Part shown: one piece after another, positions 42,265 to 54,646 of the stretch
How positions within the stretch are numbered: position 1 is the first letter of the stretch
How the letters are laid out: each line of letters begins with the position of its first letter
Source: Polychytrium aggregatum
Lineage: Eukaryota > Chytridiomycota > Chytridiomycetes > Polychytriales
NCBI RefSeq assembly: GCF_025602895.1
Contig: NW_026516343.1
Coordinates: forward strand, 1 to 64,000
Length of the DNA stretch: 64,000 nt
Reading direction: 5' to 3'
Position numbers and translations under genes: made by a program
The notes under the pieces: model-generated
The model's database searches: none
What the model was told of the DNA's origin: nothing
The model's input: the letters and a program-made list of their open reading frames with translations, nothing else

Positions 42265-43743
42265 TCAATTGGACCATAGGAACAAATCAAATTGATCCAC
42301 TTTGCTGGCGTCGTAATGGAATTTGATCGAGAACACGGCAAGCAGGAGCACCAGATGGACCGCCGTGAAGAGCGACATCACCACAATCTCGAGCGCCAAG
42401 GATCTGTGGCGCCTGCGGGCGATATGTGCGACTGGCTGCCCGGATTTCTGGCTCGTACGGACTTTGGCGTACTGCTTGAGCTTACGGTAGCACTGGGCGG
42501 ATTGCTTGGAGCTCTCGGTTCTTGAGCGAGTTTGGGCTGGGGCCGCGACTGTGGCCAGCAAAGGGGCCGGCGACGGAGCAGGCGAAAGAGCAGGCGAAGG
42601 GCGACGTGCCGCTCCCACCGACAGAGAACGGGTGGGACGGATAGGCACAAGCATCTTGCTGATCATCCCGAGGAGGCTGTTTTCCTGCATGCGTCGTCTG
42701 GCCTCCTGCTGGGTGACTGGGCCCATGGGAAGCAGCACTGGATCCGACATGTCTCGCGGCAGGGCAGCTGGGGGCAGCGGCAGCGGGGTCCTTTGGCGCA
42801 CAAGCAGATGAGACATGCGAGATATCTTGGAGAGTCGGTCCATCAGCCGGACAACCAGTTGGAAGGCTGGGCGGGGCTTGGGCCGGTTGGTGAGCTGGGT
42901 CGAATTGCTGGAAACGTAGATGTTGGTGGCCACGTCGTTAATGTACTGCTGGAAGGGAGGCTGGTGCTGAGCAAGATGTGCGAGCATACGCTTCAGGGGA
43001 GCGATTCGCTTCTGCCAGTAGTATCCTCCGAGCGTATTCCAGCCAGCCTTTCTCTTGAAATGCCCGACGCCCTTGGCCGTGTGTTTGGATCGACAGAGCC
43101 GACGGAGTCGACGGAAACGGAGGATCGAATTGAACTGGGCTCGCTCTACCGCCCGGTGTCGAGCGGTTGCTGCGGAGCCGGGACGGTTCACTTTGAGCGG
43201 GTAGTTGCAGTTGAGGATGCTGAGGGCAACTCGGTCGATCCGACGAGCCAAGCCGGACGCCTTACCAGGGTTGCGAGCCAGGAGCACCGCAATCTTGAGA
43301 GTTGGTCCATACAGGCGCTGGATGAATCGAGCATGGCGGACTCGTCTTGCTAGGCGATGACGATTCGTGGTCTGGGGGGTGCTGACAGGAGGCTGCTGGT
43401 GGCTGGTATTTTGTCCAAGAGAGATGCCGGCGAGCATTTTGGAGCCAGCGCGGCTCGGGTCGGGCTGGGTTTGGTGGGGTTTGTCGACAGCCGGATCTTG
43501 CTGGACTGATGGTGATCGCTGGTTGCTCTGCGAGCGGGGACGGGGCGCCTCGATTTTGGCTTCTGGACCGGGCAAGACAAAACCAAAGTACTTGGTCGAC
43601 TGCGAGTGGCGTTGGGCCGGGCTCATCGCTTTCGGGTTGGGTCCGGGTGCCAGCTTCGGGCCCAAATACGCAGCCTCGATAGTGCTGGCATGCGGGGCAA
43701 CTCCCATAGAATGGACTGACGCTGATTTTGCTGGGGTTCTCAT
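42265..43743 (-). CDS. Hypothetical basic protein with C-terminal membrane anchor
   Basis: One uninterrupted frame of 492 codons from an ATG; not recognised. The N-terminal 120 residues are Pro/Gln/Ser-rich. The middle (130-260) is strongly basic with Arg/His clusters (RHRLARRVRHARFIQRLYG). A Pro/Ala stretch follows (PSPALSPAPSPAPLL, about 385-400), and one hydrophobic helix (VVMSLFTAVHLVLLLAVFSI, about 450-472) lies near the C-terminus with a short tail. This suits a single-pass or tail-anchored membrane protein. It is long and intronless among intron-rich neighbours, so a spurious ORF cannot be excluded, but the hydrophobic anchor argues for coding. Confidence 0.5.
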   Translation of the reverse strand: MRTPAKSASVHSMGVAPHASTIEAAYLGPKLAPGPNPKAMSPAQRHSQSTKYFGFVLPGPEAKIEAPRPRSQSNQRSPSVQQDPAVDKPHQTQPDPSRAGSKMLAGISLGQNTSHQQPPVSTPQTTNRHRLARRVRHARFIQRLYGPTLKIAVLLARNPGKASGLARRIDRVALSILNCNYPLKVNRPGSAATARHRAVERAQFNSILRFRRLRRLCRSKHTAKGVGHFKRKAGWNTLGGYYWQKRIAPLKRMLAHLAQHQPPFQQYINDVATNIYVSSNSTQLTNRPKPRPAFQLVVRLMDRLSKISRMSHLLVRQRTPLPLPPAALPRDMSDPVLLPMGPVTQQEARRRMQENSLLGMISKMLVPIRPTRSLSVGAARRPSPALSPAPSPAPLLATVAAPAQTRSRTESSKQSAQCYRKLKQYAKVRTSQKSGQPVAHIARRRHRSLALEIVVMSLFTAVHLVLLLAVFSIKFHYDASKVDQFDLFLWSN

Positions 43744-44040
43744 CCGGAGCAGCCAAAGATTCAGTTGAATGGGACAACGGAAGCGATAGAGCAGTGTGCT
43801 GGTGCCAAGAAGAGCAGATGCGAGGAGTGGGCGGACGAAAAAAAAAAATGGTCGAGGTGGTCTTTTTTAACGGGGTCGACCGTGGATACCAAACAGATGC
43901 TTGTTATGTTTGCGGCTCGTGCTTCTTCTTTGCCGCTATCGGAGCTGTGGCGGGGGAACGCGACAACAACCCCTGCTGGGATTGTTTCAGGGGCAGTGCG
44001 CACCGTGCGACCTGGGCAGCGACCCATGTTTGTGTCAGGG

Positions 44041-44402
44041 GACAGGATGTGCAAGGCCGTCCTGGAGCACGACCCGAGGGAAACCGAGGTCGCTATCGCC
44101 TTTGGCAACGCTTCATGGCGGCAAGGCAAGGGCTATGCATCCAGCCCCAGTAGGCAGCGGTTTGCTCGGTACTTTGAGCAATTCGAGCACCACCGTTGTC
44201 AATGCGACACGCAACATGATCACAGTGTACAAATCGATTGTGGAGACCGGGGATGTCCACTCGGAGGTCTCCACTCTCAGATCTTTGCTCGGAGGCGCCG
44301 AGGTGATCTGTTAAGGTGCATATTGTTGGACGCACGCCATCTCGTGCATGTTCATTTCGAATGCAAGAGCGTCTCGTTTGCTCATGTGTCAAGTGTCAAG
44401 TG
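44041..44402 (+). pseudogene. Fanzor relic lacking the zinc finger, with conserved right end
   Basis: Matches the intact Fanzor from DRMCKAVL through AFGNASWRQGKGYASSP and RFARYFEQFEHH, then jumps to NMITV/TVYKS and the ORF end. About 186 bp equivalent to 1451-1636 of the intact copy are deleted, removing all four finger cysteines and the RuvC-III RD. Downstream the 3' tail is preserved (GACGCA, CATGTTCAT, GTCTCGTTT) and ends AAGTG with TA at 44403-44404. Sequence 43840-44040 is not alignable by eye to the intact copy. Confidence 0.75.
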
Positions 44403-44529
44403 TACATTAGCTATATTTCAGTCAGTTGGCGGGATATTTGACGAGGCTCGGCTGGAGCACGCACAGCTCTAGCAAGCACGCCGACTCTAATACGCTCTGT
44501 CTCAGCCACATATGCTCGAGCATCGACAT

Positions 44530-47500
44530 TTATCGGTTCCCACGCAGGGTCGGCTGTTTCCGTGAAGACTTGGCTGAGTCGACAGATGCCCCATCCGACG
44601 GCTTGGGGAGTGGAGGTGGTGTTGGGCACCCACTCTTATCGCCCACCTGCTCCAGTCGCGAGATTCGCTCACGTACGCTGGGCGATCGAGACATGCCGCT
44701 CATGCGCTTGAGCCGGCGCTTGTTCTGCTCCTCGTCAATTGGCGTGCCCTCGGCACTGGAGCCGCTGTCTGGGATCCCAGTTTCTGCCTCGTCCTTGCTC
44801 ATCAAACACTCAAGGGACTTTGTCGTGGCAGGGCTCGAGACCGAGGGGTTCCTCAGCCAAGTAAAGTCTCCAGAAACAGTTTCGCCAACGCCGTATCCTC
44901 CCGAGGTGCGTCGTTTCGATCGCGGTCCATACGTGCCCTTGGGATTGGGGGTGCCTGAAGTATCCGCTGCGGGCGACGGCGGAGCGTCGTTGGATCGTGC
45001 AAGTGGCTCGGGAGCCCGCCCTCCGTCCCGCCGGTGAACGGTAGCACCTCCAATAACTGGCGATCCACATAGCTGGGTCTCTGTACTGCTTGGTGGTTGG
45101 CTGGTGGTCGAGATCTGCAGATTCTCTTTCGAGCCACTTTTGTCGCGGCTCAAAAACGGCTTGACGCTGGAAGCAATGGAGCCAAATCCCTTGGCAAGCG
45201 ATTTCAAGACCGGTTTACCTGGTCGCGAGGTATTGGGCGACGGCGCCTCCCCTGAGCCTCGGATCTTGGACTCGACATGAGCAATTTTGTCTCGGATGCC
45301 AGAGTTGTCGGAGGGGCTCGAGGCAGCAGAGTCGGTCGGGCTCTCGGAACCAATGGCTGCGAGCTGTGGGTTGGGCTCAAAGGTTCGCGAAAGCGGTCGC
45401 TGTCTCACGGCCTTGCGCACGGATGCCCGGGGAGAATGGGGAGCCTGTCCTGAGTCGTTGAGGGTGGGCTGCGAGCCCATGCTAGACACAGTTGTGTCGA
45501 TCGATTGCGGTGCGACCATTTTTGCCGGCCCGTCCTGACCGTGGCTGGGCTCTGTGCTGGCTGGGCTCCATGTGCTGGAGGTGGTCGGCTCGCCTCGGAG
45601 GGACATGCTGCCCTGAGAAGAGAAGCGCTTTGTGTTTGGTTGCGGGTTGCGAGCTGCCTGTGCTGGAGATACGGGCTTGGCTTGTCGTTCCTTTGAGTCG
45701 ATTTGTTCGGACACAACCGCAAGCGCACCTACGACCAACGCCGCCTCTGTCGCTTGGGCAATGCTTGGATGCACTGGTTCTTGGACTTGAGCTGAACCCG
45801 AGGCTGGATGCTCCTGTCTTGGAAACGAAAGGATGCTGGATTCGGGAGGATGTGCAATTTGTTTCGCAGCCGCCGTGGAATTGACGGCAGATGAAACGGG
45901 TTCCAATTTTGGTGATTGATCGAGCCGAGGCTTGCTCAATGAGCTTGGTCCAACGCTTGACTCTTTGATACTAGAGGCCCCAAAGATCTCCTCGACCTTG
46001 TTTGGATACGCTCGGTGTTCGACTGAGACCGGGTCCTGGCTTGATCCGGAGCATTCCACAGGATTTGGGCCGTATGACCTCTCTCGGAGCGCTTCGCTGG
46101 AAGACAGCGTCGCCGGGAGTACGCTTTGATATAAGACCTGGCCATCCGTTGGGAGTCCAATCCTGCGAGTGTTCTTTGAATCAATTGGCGGGTTTGACGT
46201 GTTGGGCAGCTGCCCTACAGACTCCGGGTGCATTTGCTGCAGGGGCTGAGATGCAGCTGATTCGCTCGCGCTGGTTGTCGGCTCTGCCTTTATCTGGGGC
46301 TTTGCTTCAGCGATCGGCGATGTTGGTCGAGTAGGGTCGCGCGCGACGGGAAGCACAGAGGCCGCATTGGGTGAAGACGACTTGATAGTAGCGGAGGTTG
46401 TAGGGACAGTGTGCTTGGTTGTGTCCGGATATTTGGCACTTGCATCAGAGGAAAGACCGGGCGCTGATGCCGCGGCGGCCGTCAAAGTTGCAATTATTGG
46501 CATCTTTGAGGCGGCATTGGTCGCTGAGGTTGAGTTGATCGCTGAGGTAGCATTGAGTGCGATATTTGCAGCAGGAGCCGGTATTTCAGAGGGCGCTGAC
46601 TTGGCGGATGGTTTGCGCGGAGACTCATTATTCGCTCGGCTTACGGAAGGCAAAGACTTGGGCTCTGACTCTGGCTCTAGTCGGTATTTGTTGTGGTCTG
46701 CGCTCCACTCTTCAGACCTCGCAAGGCTATCCCGCGATCCCTTCATCGCCGAGCGGACCGGCTGTGTATCAGGCTTTGGGAGCGATCGCAGGGTAATGTT
46801 GACGTAGTAGTCACTGATGCTCCAGGTATCGTCGTCGTCGTCTCCATCGGGCACCAGCTGATCGTCGCCGAGTTGATCCGGAGGATCCTTGAGACTCATA
46901 GCTGCGTGTCTCTCCTTGATATCTGTGGAACACTGTTCGGATTAGCGCTTGTCGATGCCATTGCTGTGGCAGGAAGGTCGCCTTTCAAGCCCGAGCCCAT
47001 TGGATACTGGCTGTGTTGGTGTACATACGAGGTGTCGACAACATCAAGGTATCGCACCCAAAGCTGCACAAGGAAGCACCCACAGCACCATCGAGATCAT
47101 CTAGTTTGGGTCGTGCAAGAGTGGCCATAGACACTCTATCGGCACCTACCCTTCAGGACATCCAGGACTTCCTTCCTCCTGGTTACGTCCTCAATGTCTC
47201 GTGCCAAGCCTTCGGGCGTGTCGCCGTCGTCATTCACAGCCTCGAGATCGATCGGACCGTCCGGGCAGCAGTAGATTGCGCCAAAGGCATCCGTGCCAGA
47301 TGCACTCAGTGCCAGTCCAATGGAATGCGGGCCTCGACACTGGCCCAGAATGCGGACGACTTCAACGTGCCCCTCAGCACAGGCACAATGGAGGGGAGTC
47401 CAGCCCTCCTTGTCTCGAGCATTGACGAGTGCCTTTGATTGCAGGAGCTGCTTGACGACGCTGCTGTGCCCGTGGCTACAAGCTTGGTGCAGCGGTGACA

Positions 47501-49249
47501 GCCACTGATACGGCGTGAATATGGTGTTGATGATGGGCTGCTGCGACTGCTGCGACTGCTCGACGGTATCATCGGAAGGGCTGCTCTCGCTCGAAGCCCG
47601 ATCGGTGGTTTCGAGTTGGTGGAGGATCTCGGCCAGGGACGGGATGTCCGGATCGATGCTTTTGTCGCTCTCGCCGTTCTGGCAGATCTGAAAGAGAAAC
47701 GTTTTGGGATTGAAGTGAACCTTTTTTGAGGCCTTATGCTCCTGCTGCTGGTGCTGTGGTTTTGAGTCGGCAGAGTCCGTGAGCTTGGTGTGAGATCTGG
47801 ACTTGCGAATTGTGCCCACGGAACGACGAATGGCTCCAACAGTTCCCGATGCGGTCGATGCTATTGGGGTGGCCGTGGTGTCGTTGAGGCCGCGGGAGTT
47901 GGCGGAGCCGCTGCGGCACAGATTGGTCAGAGACGGTGACTTTTCATCCGGGTAGTCCTCTGACGATGCGCATAGCTTTTCCGAAGACGACCGTTTGAGA
48001 TTCTGGAGCGGACGAGATATAGAAATCACACCCTGCTGGAGACTACGATTTGGAGCAGCAAGCAGCTCGTCGACGGACTGAACAGACGACGCCCGGGGCC
48101 GAAAGTCTTCGTGGTTGGATGAGCCAGCGGGCGGACGGGGTGCTAATATCGGATAAGCACACCGTGAGCGCGGGTGCAGCCACGAGCAACGGGCAGAGAA
48201 TCGCACATTGATGATTCAGTGGTTGGCGAGTTGATAGATTGAAGGTTAACAGGTCGATTGCCAAAAGAGATAAGCATCCGGAATCACAAGCGAGCCCCAT
48301 CAGACATTGGCGCCCGTGCCGAGCCCTGCACCGGCAAGTTCACCCAATAGTCCTCAAGCCTGTGGAGAAGCAGCAGCAAGCCAGACCGGCAATGCTCACC
48401 CTCGGTCACGTTGTTGAAGGCCAGGAGTGTCTCGTTGTCGTTTGTGCAGTCGACCGGCTTGTATTGGCGCTCGTTCTTCTTGTTTGGGTTTGCACCAAGT
48501 TCCAAGAGCCGAGCAACGAGCTCACACATGCCCAGGAACGAGGCCAGATGCAGGACGGTGTTGCCGTTGCCCCAGACGCGGCCCATGAACTCATAGAGAA
48601 CCTTTCGAGCCTCGATCTCCTCGGTGATCCGGACGACAAACTCGAGGATATCGGAGGCGATTTCTTCATCGCCAAGGATGCATGCGATTTGAATGGCGTT
48701 GAGATTCTCGACACTGCGCCAGAGGACAAAGCAGAGGAAGAATAAATGTACTGAATGTACGAATGGAAAGCGCAGAGAGAGGGGCCCAACCATGAAATCC
48801 GGCTGCTCCCGCGACCAAATGGGCTCAATAGGCTCAGCGGGCCGCGAAGCAACGCAAGGACATTCATCGGATGTGACCTGAGAGAGGAAAACGCGACGGA
48901 ATCTGGTCTCCTTCCAGGAAGCAGGGCGACCCAGGACGAGGACAGACGATGGCTTCTGGGCCTCTGATGCGGCAAGCTACCTCTGTCCCAACAGCTCGTC
49001 GGCATCTTGCTGGACCTCGGGGTCGTGCTTGTAGAAATGGTCCGCGTTCGGATAGCTGGTTGTGAGCATTAGTTGCAGAATCGCGGTCGAGGAGGAGGGG
49101 TTCTCGAGGATCTCGATCAGGCCGTCTCGATCGCCATCGTTGATGGCCGAAAAGATGAGTCGCTCCAGCTCGGCCGGGTCGTCCGTTGCATTGGATGACG
49201 CCGAGTTGATGGAAGCGTCGGACGACGAGTGATCCATTTGGGACGCCAT
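44530..49249 (-). CDS. Large ankyrin-repeat protein with PP1-docking-like motif and disordered tail
   Basis: Four exons: 49249-48981, 48713-48400, 48142-47150 and 46922-44530; phases 2, 1, 1 agree; 1322 aa. Exons 2 and 3 contain ankyrin repeats: GNTVLHLASFLGMCELVARL, SPLHQACSHGHSSVVKQLL and GWTPLHCACAEGHVEVVRIL. Before the second set lies KKVHFNPK (Lys335-Phe338), which fits the RVxF docking motif for protein phosphatase 1; RVxF near ankyrin repeats is the arrangement in myosin-phosphatase targeting subunits. The last 800 residues (exon 4) are Ser/Ala/Pro-rich and disordered, ending with SRSPSVRERISRLEQ, a possible short coiled coil. Function as a phosphatase scaffold is inference. Confidence 0.75.
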
Positions 49250-50128
49250 CGCGACGAGTCTGCAGAGCTGTGGGACTGAGAGGATCAAGGCGCTGACTGG
49301 AGGTAAATGAGACCGCTGTGGATGCGGCAAGTAGCAGAGACGGCTATCGAAACGACAGCAGAGCGATGGGCAAAAGGCAGTGCCGATTCAAAGCTGATGA
49401 AATGAAGCCCGAGTGGTTGATGTCGAGTCGAGCACACAATGGCGGCAGGGCGACTGCACGGCCGATGCAGCGATTGCGGCGATGGCGGTGGAATCGAGCT
49501 CCTGCGCGGGCTCGGGTTCGATTCGCTGGACTCGGGTTGCTCGACTCGGGTAACTCGCGGGGCAAGTCGAATATATACAGAGCGGATGTCCAACGGGGGT
49601 TATCGCGGCAGCAGCGGATGCAAAATAGAGTGATGATCTTGATGAAGATTCGATATTGAGCAATCGGCTTGCTGCACCCTCAAAGCCGCCCGCAGCAGTA
49701 TGGAGTCGAGGCGAGGCAATGGCAAGAACTCTTGGCGGGGTGATGAGGGACGGTTTGATTGCCGCTGAAAGGCAGCGGATTGTTGGTGCAAGAGCGTCTG
49801 GAACTTGGATCACGGCGATCCGAAGGGCCACAGATCGTCAGCGGCAGCGACGGTGCACATTCCAGGGACAGAGGACAAGCTACTCGATCCGATATCTCGG
49901 ATGTTGTCCGCTGACGGTAGTGAGAAGCCGATGCGACGCAGGAATGACTGGATGTCGACAGCGCAATCCACCACCACCTTCATCACCACACTCCACACAA
50001 CACACACCACACACATCTCCATGTTGGATCAATCGTGTTCAGTGTCTGGCAGTCCAACAAGACTCGGCCGCAGGACGGAAGGGCAACGAGACGACACTGA
50101 TCGATCGGTCAGCCCAGCCAGCACAACA
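49250..50128. other. Upstream region of the ankyrin gene
   Basis: No supported gene; overlapping open frames on both strands are compositional. CACA-rich stretch near 49970-50020. Confidence 0.4.
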
Positions 50129-53100
50129 TCAATGGCGGCCGGTGCGGGTGAAGATGCGAACATCGGGATACTCCTCGTCCTTGAGCTCGGTCTCCGCCGC
50201 CGTGGGCTGGTCGAGATAGGATACCCGATCCAAGTGGAAGAGACTCTTCCTGACGACCAGCTCGGGCGAGGGACACGGCGTCGGGTAGATCGAGCGAGTG
50301 TTGGTGTTGTCGACCCTGAAGGACAGGTCCATCAGCATCCGCATGAACGCAAGCAGAGCGTGGTTATCGGGCGATGGGTTGCGCCAGATGACCGTCCTGA
50401 ACTTTTCACGGGTATCCAACATGATGATCCAGCCAACGGAATTGGCGATCTCGAAGACACGCTTCTCGGTGATGACACTGTGAGTGAGTGAGTGAGTGAG
50501 TGAGTGAGTGAGTGAGTGAGTGAGTGAGTGAGTGAGTGAGTGAGTGAGTGAGTGAGTGAGTGAGGGGTGATTGCGATGGCCCACGATGTCCGCCATCAAA
50601 CATGTCAATATGCAACCCACTCAATGCCAAGCACAACATCGACTGGCACCCACACTCACACTCCACTCCACTCCACACACTCCTCACCTGTGCTCCGAGT
50701 CGCTGATGTGGAACACAAACTTGGACAGCGCCTCCTCCGAGCTGACAATCTCGGCAATCACCTTGGCAACATGGTCGACGGGATCCATGGTCCAAGTGAC
50801 GGGACTGGCGTTTGCCGGGCAAATGCCGAGCTTGATGCATCCCTCGATGTATCGCCAGATATAGTCGTCTGTGTTGCACACTGGAGGATGGAGTGAACAG
50901 GGTGAGAAACAGTGTCGGTCGATGGATGGGTGCCACTCGACAAACAAGATCATCAACCCATGGCCAAGTCGAGGGAACGAAGGAGAGAATCTCCACCACA
51001 CCACCGCACCACCACACCACCACATCACACATCACCATACCACCGCGGCTCACCTCCGTATCCGCTGTCGCCAGCAATCATCGCTGGCCGAATGATGGTT
51101 GCAGGCACGCCCCTCGATCGTGCCTTGTTGATCAGCTGCTCAGAGACCCACTTGGTCTGCGAGTAGCCGCCCGACAGGTTCCAGTTGGAGTACATTTTCT
51201 CCTCGAGCGGCTTGTCGGAGCCCTTGGCCATGGCAATCGTCCCGATGGTCGAGATGTAGTGCACCACCTTGAGATGGTGCGTCGTGGCCAGCTGCAGCAC
51301 CGTCACCGTGCTGAGGACGTTTGTTGCCTTGAGCTCGTTGTAGTTGTAGAGCCAGTGCACCTCGGCGGCGTTGTGCACAATCATGTCGGTCTCTTCGCAA
51401 ATCTCCTTCCATCGCTCGTCCGAGAGTGCCCATCGCTCCTTGGAAACGTCGCCGCGCAGACCAACCCACCGGTCTCGCACGTCATACCACGGATCGTTCT
51501 TGTTCCGCGATGCAATCACCAGCCTCGAGGCGTTGGAGTAGGTGCGGAGGAAGGCCAGTTTCTCGGTCTCGGTTCGTGCCAGGCAGTAGATCTTGGCTCG
51601 AGGGAACTTGTGTGCCAGCTCAAAGATCAGGAATGCTCCGAGGAAGCTGGTTGCACCCGTCAGGACGATGCCTCGGACTTCCTTGGGATAGACAAACGGA
51701 GGGAACCCCTCAGCCGTCACACTCGCATCGTCGAGTTTGGCAGCCTCGGCAGCCAGATCGATTGTCGGCGGAATCACCAGCTTGTCGTCGAGAATGTCGA
51801 CGACCAGCTGGGCGACATCCTTGGGACTCATGCTGTTCGACAGCAGGATCATTGGCGAGATCTCGACACCGTACTCCTCCCTGATGGCGAGGGCCAGGCG
51901 ACTGATGCTCAGCGAGTCAAAGCCGACACCGCCAATGTAAAAGTTGCGACCGTACAGACCAGGACTGTCCAGGATCTGGCTGCTGAACTCGGAGATCTTG
52001 AAGGCAATCTTGGTCAAGAACGTTCTGGTGACCATGAGGGGTGGGTAATCGACTGCCTGGCCGTACTGCTCGATTGTCTCGGCAATACGCTTGAGCTTCT
52101 TGAGATCGACCTTGCCTGAGTCGTTGAAGGGGAGCTCGTGGAGCCTGAGGCAGTTGTGGATGGGGACCTTGGAGACGTTCAGCAGCAACAACATGTCCTC
52201 GACGACTCGGATGATATCGGCCGAGATCAAGTCGGGATTGGATCCTTTCTGAAGGACGTAGAGCAAGATGATCTTTCTCTCGGAGGTGTGGATGAAGTAG
52301 CAGTCAGCGATGACCTGGGACAGGTGCTTGTGGACAAGTTCCTTGAGGTAGTTCAGGTCGACATAGACACCGTTGACTTTGATCTTCTGGTCGAATCTGG
52401 AGTGTGAGGTGTGAGGTGTGAGGTGTGAGGTGTGAGGTGTGAGGTGTGAGGTGTGAGGTGTGAGGTGTGAGAATGAAAGTGATCAGTATCCAGCGAGCAA
52501 ATGGATCGGTGTCCCAGAGTGTGGATGGCAGTTCTCATGGATCAAGCACACAATAGTCGCCATACTCACCTTCCAACAACACTGAACTCGTTCTCACCAA
52601 CCATCTCGACCCAGTCCATGGTGCAGACTCGGGGCGAGCCATCCACGAGGAAACCAAAAGTCGACAGCTTGTCGTTGGGATCGGCGTTGACAAAGCTCGG
52701 ATGGTCCTTGGCAGGATGGTCGAGATCGACGGCAAAGACCAGGATTCCGCTCTTGGAGACATTTTGATCAACGATATTGCCCTCCTCGTCAAACAAGAGG
52801 CAGCGCACGCCAGGTTTGGCTTGCTTGTAGACCAGCTTCTCTGGGATTTCGCTTTCTGGAGGAATATGCATATATGATAGTGCTCCAATTACTCCTGTCT
52901 GGTAATGTGAAAATGGTCAGTAATCCCAGCATAGTGGCGAATCACATCGATGTTATGAACCATACCTCACTCGATCCGTAGCCCGACTGAATTTCGGCAC
53001 TTGGGAATCTCTCCCTCGTCATGTGGACGACACTCATGGGGATGTGCTCTGAGCCCAATAGGACTTTCTTTGTTTTAGTCCATTTAACTCCTGAGTTCAA

Positions 53101-54646
53101 TGAAGTAGCGGTGTTGATAACGAGTTTCATGAACGAAGGGGTCTGTGAGAAATGGTTTTCTTTAATAGGTGGATAGCACGGGGTCAGAGAAGACTTTGAG
53201 CCTGGTACTTACCAGGTAGACATAGTTCACGCCGTCATCCATTATTTGAGCGACATTCTTTGCTTTCTCAACTGCGTGGAATGTTGGCTTTGGAATCAAC
53301 ACTGATCCTCCAAGATTCAAGGCGCTCAGGAGAAACCCCGAAGTTGCCACAAATGATGGAAGCTACGAGTCGCTGAGTGTCAGCACGTCGTGGGGGATTA
53401 TATCATACAAACGCAGAAACATTTGTCGTGAGCCCTACTTGGAATAGACCAATGCTGCACTTTGCAATTCCGATTGCAGCTCGAGCTGCGATCGCTCCAG
53501 TGTGTGCAAACTGGAACCTGCAACAACCAACATCAAACACAGAAGGATTCAGTCAGCGAGTGGTGATGTGATCACTTTGGGAATGTGAGAAAGCATCAGG
53601 TGCGACACAGGATCAGAATCCACAGGATCAGAAGCCACAGGAGAACTCACGACTTGGGGATGCCTGTGGGAGCGACGAGGAGCCAGGATGCAGGACGAAG
53701 GAGTCGGGTTGTGGGTTGGATATGCATCGTCAGCGTATCACTTTCCCCATCCACCACACTCACCATCTTACTCTACTCACCATTGCACAATCTGCTTTGC
53801 TGCTGGACCATCACGCTCGACCATTCCACATACCCGTTGTTCCAGAGGTGCACTGGATGGTGACATAATCATCAAGGGGTTCACAGACTTCGAGAGACGG
53901 GGGTGGGATGCTGTCCAGCACAGGGAACGTGGTGGCATCGACTAGTGTCACTCCAATGGTGCGGCCAGGCTTGGTGTGGTGGTAGAGGATGTACTTGATG
54001 GAGTATCTGTTTCGATTGGAGTCAAGGCCGAGTCAGGTTGAGCACAGAGGTCTCTGGGATGTCAATCTCCTGAGACACATGCGAGACAAGCACAAGTACA
54101 AACCTCTCGCACAGAGTCTTGCGAACAGCGGCAGGGAAATTGAGAGCGAGGTTGAGTGTTTTCCTGGATGGCAACAAGGGACAGATGAGACTCGATCCTG
54201 GTCATGGCAGGGACAAAGACCGATTATGTCATGCACAGGCAGACTGACCAGACCAGACCAGACCAGACCAGAGATACTCACTTGCCCAGCATCCACACAG
54301 CAAACGAGTAGATCACCCAGCTGGCTTCGGCCTCGCAGAAGGTGCCGATGACCTCGTGGCCGTCGTCGTTCCAGCCAGGGAGAGCCTTGAGAGCCTGGGC
54401 GACCGAATACGCCTGCTTCCACACACGGAGATAGCTGAGTCGCTCCGAGATGCCGCTCTCATATGTGTTGATCAGGAGGGCATCGGGCTCGTCGCGGGCA
54501 ATGTTGACGAGGCACTCGACGGGATGGAGCCAGGGGCCAAAGGGATCGGGCGGAGAAGGGAATGTTGGTTGTTGGGAGACAGGGGTTTGGGCTTGTTGGG
54601 GAACAAGAGGCTCGATATCCTCAGAGACATCTTGGTCGTTTGCCAT
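50129..54646 (-). CDS. A-T-R adenylate-forming reductase (NRPS-like carboxylic acid reductase)
   Basis: Eleven exons: 54646-54282, 54163-54104, 54006-53834, 53663-53651, 53517-53439, 53362-53213, 53142-52966, 52898-52570, 52396-51054, 50880-50688 and 50477-50129. Every phase matches; 1076 aa. Such enzymes activate a carboxylic acid as AMP-ester, load it on a phosphopantetheine arm and reduce it to an aldehyde with NADPH. A domain: TSGTTGIPKS (195-204), SGYGSSETG and GRFDQKIKVNG. T domain: GVGFDSLS with Ser610 as the arm site. R domain: LTGATSFLGAF (about 690) and catalytic YSQTK (about 858). It lacks the length of Lys2, so it is more likely a secondary-metabolism or acid-reductase type than aminoadipate reductase. 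The fourth exon is only 13 nt; two introns contain satellites. Confidence 0.88.
50481..50564. repeat. (TGAG)21 microsatellite in the last intron of the reductase gene
   Basis: About 84 bp of perfect tetranucleotide repeat, directly next to the 3' splice acceptor of the minus-strand gene; the intron runs 50478-50687. Confidence 0.95.
52402..52471. repeat. (GTGTGAG)10 minisatellite in a reductase intron
   Basis: Ten heptamer units inside the intron 52397-52569. On the coding (minus) strand it forms a CACACCT-type pyrimidine tract just before the acceptor. Confidence 0.92.

Noticed and set aside
50129-54646. Lys2 aminoadipate reductase
   Set aside because: Same A-T-R order, but the protein is about 300 residues shorter than typical Lys2 and lacks its N-terminal extension; a general adenylate-forming reductase is the safer call.
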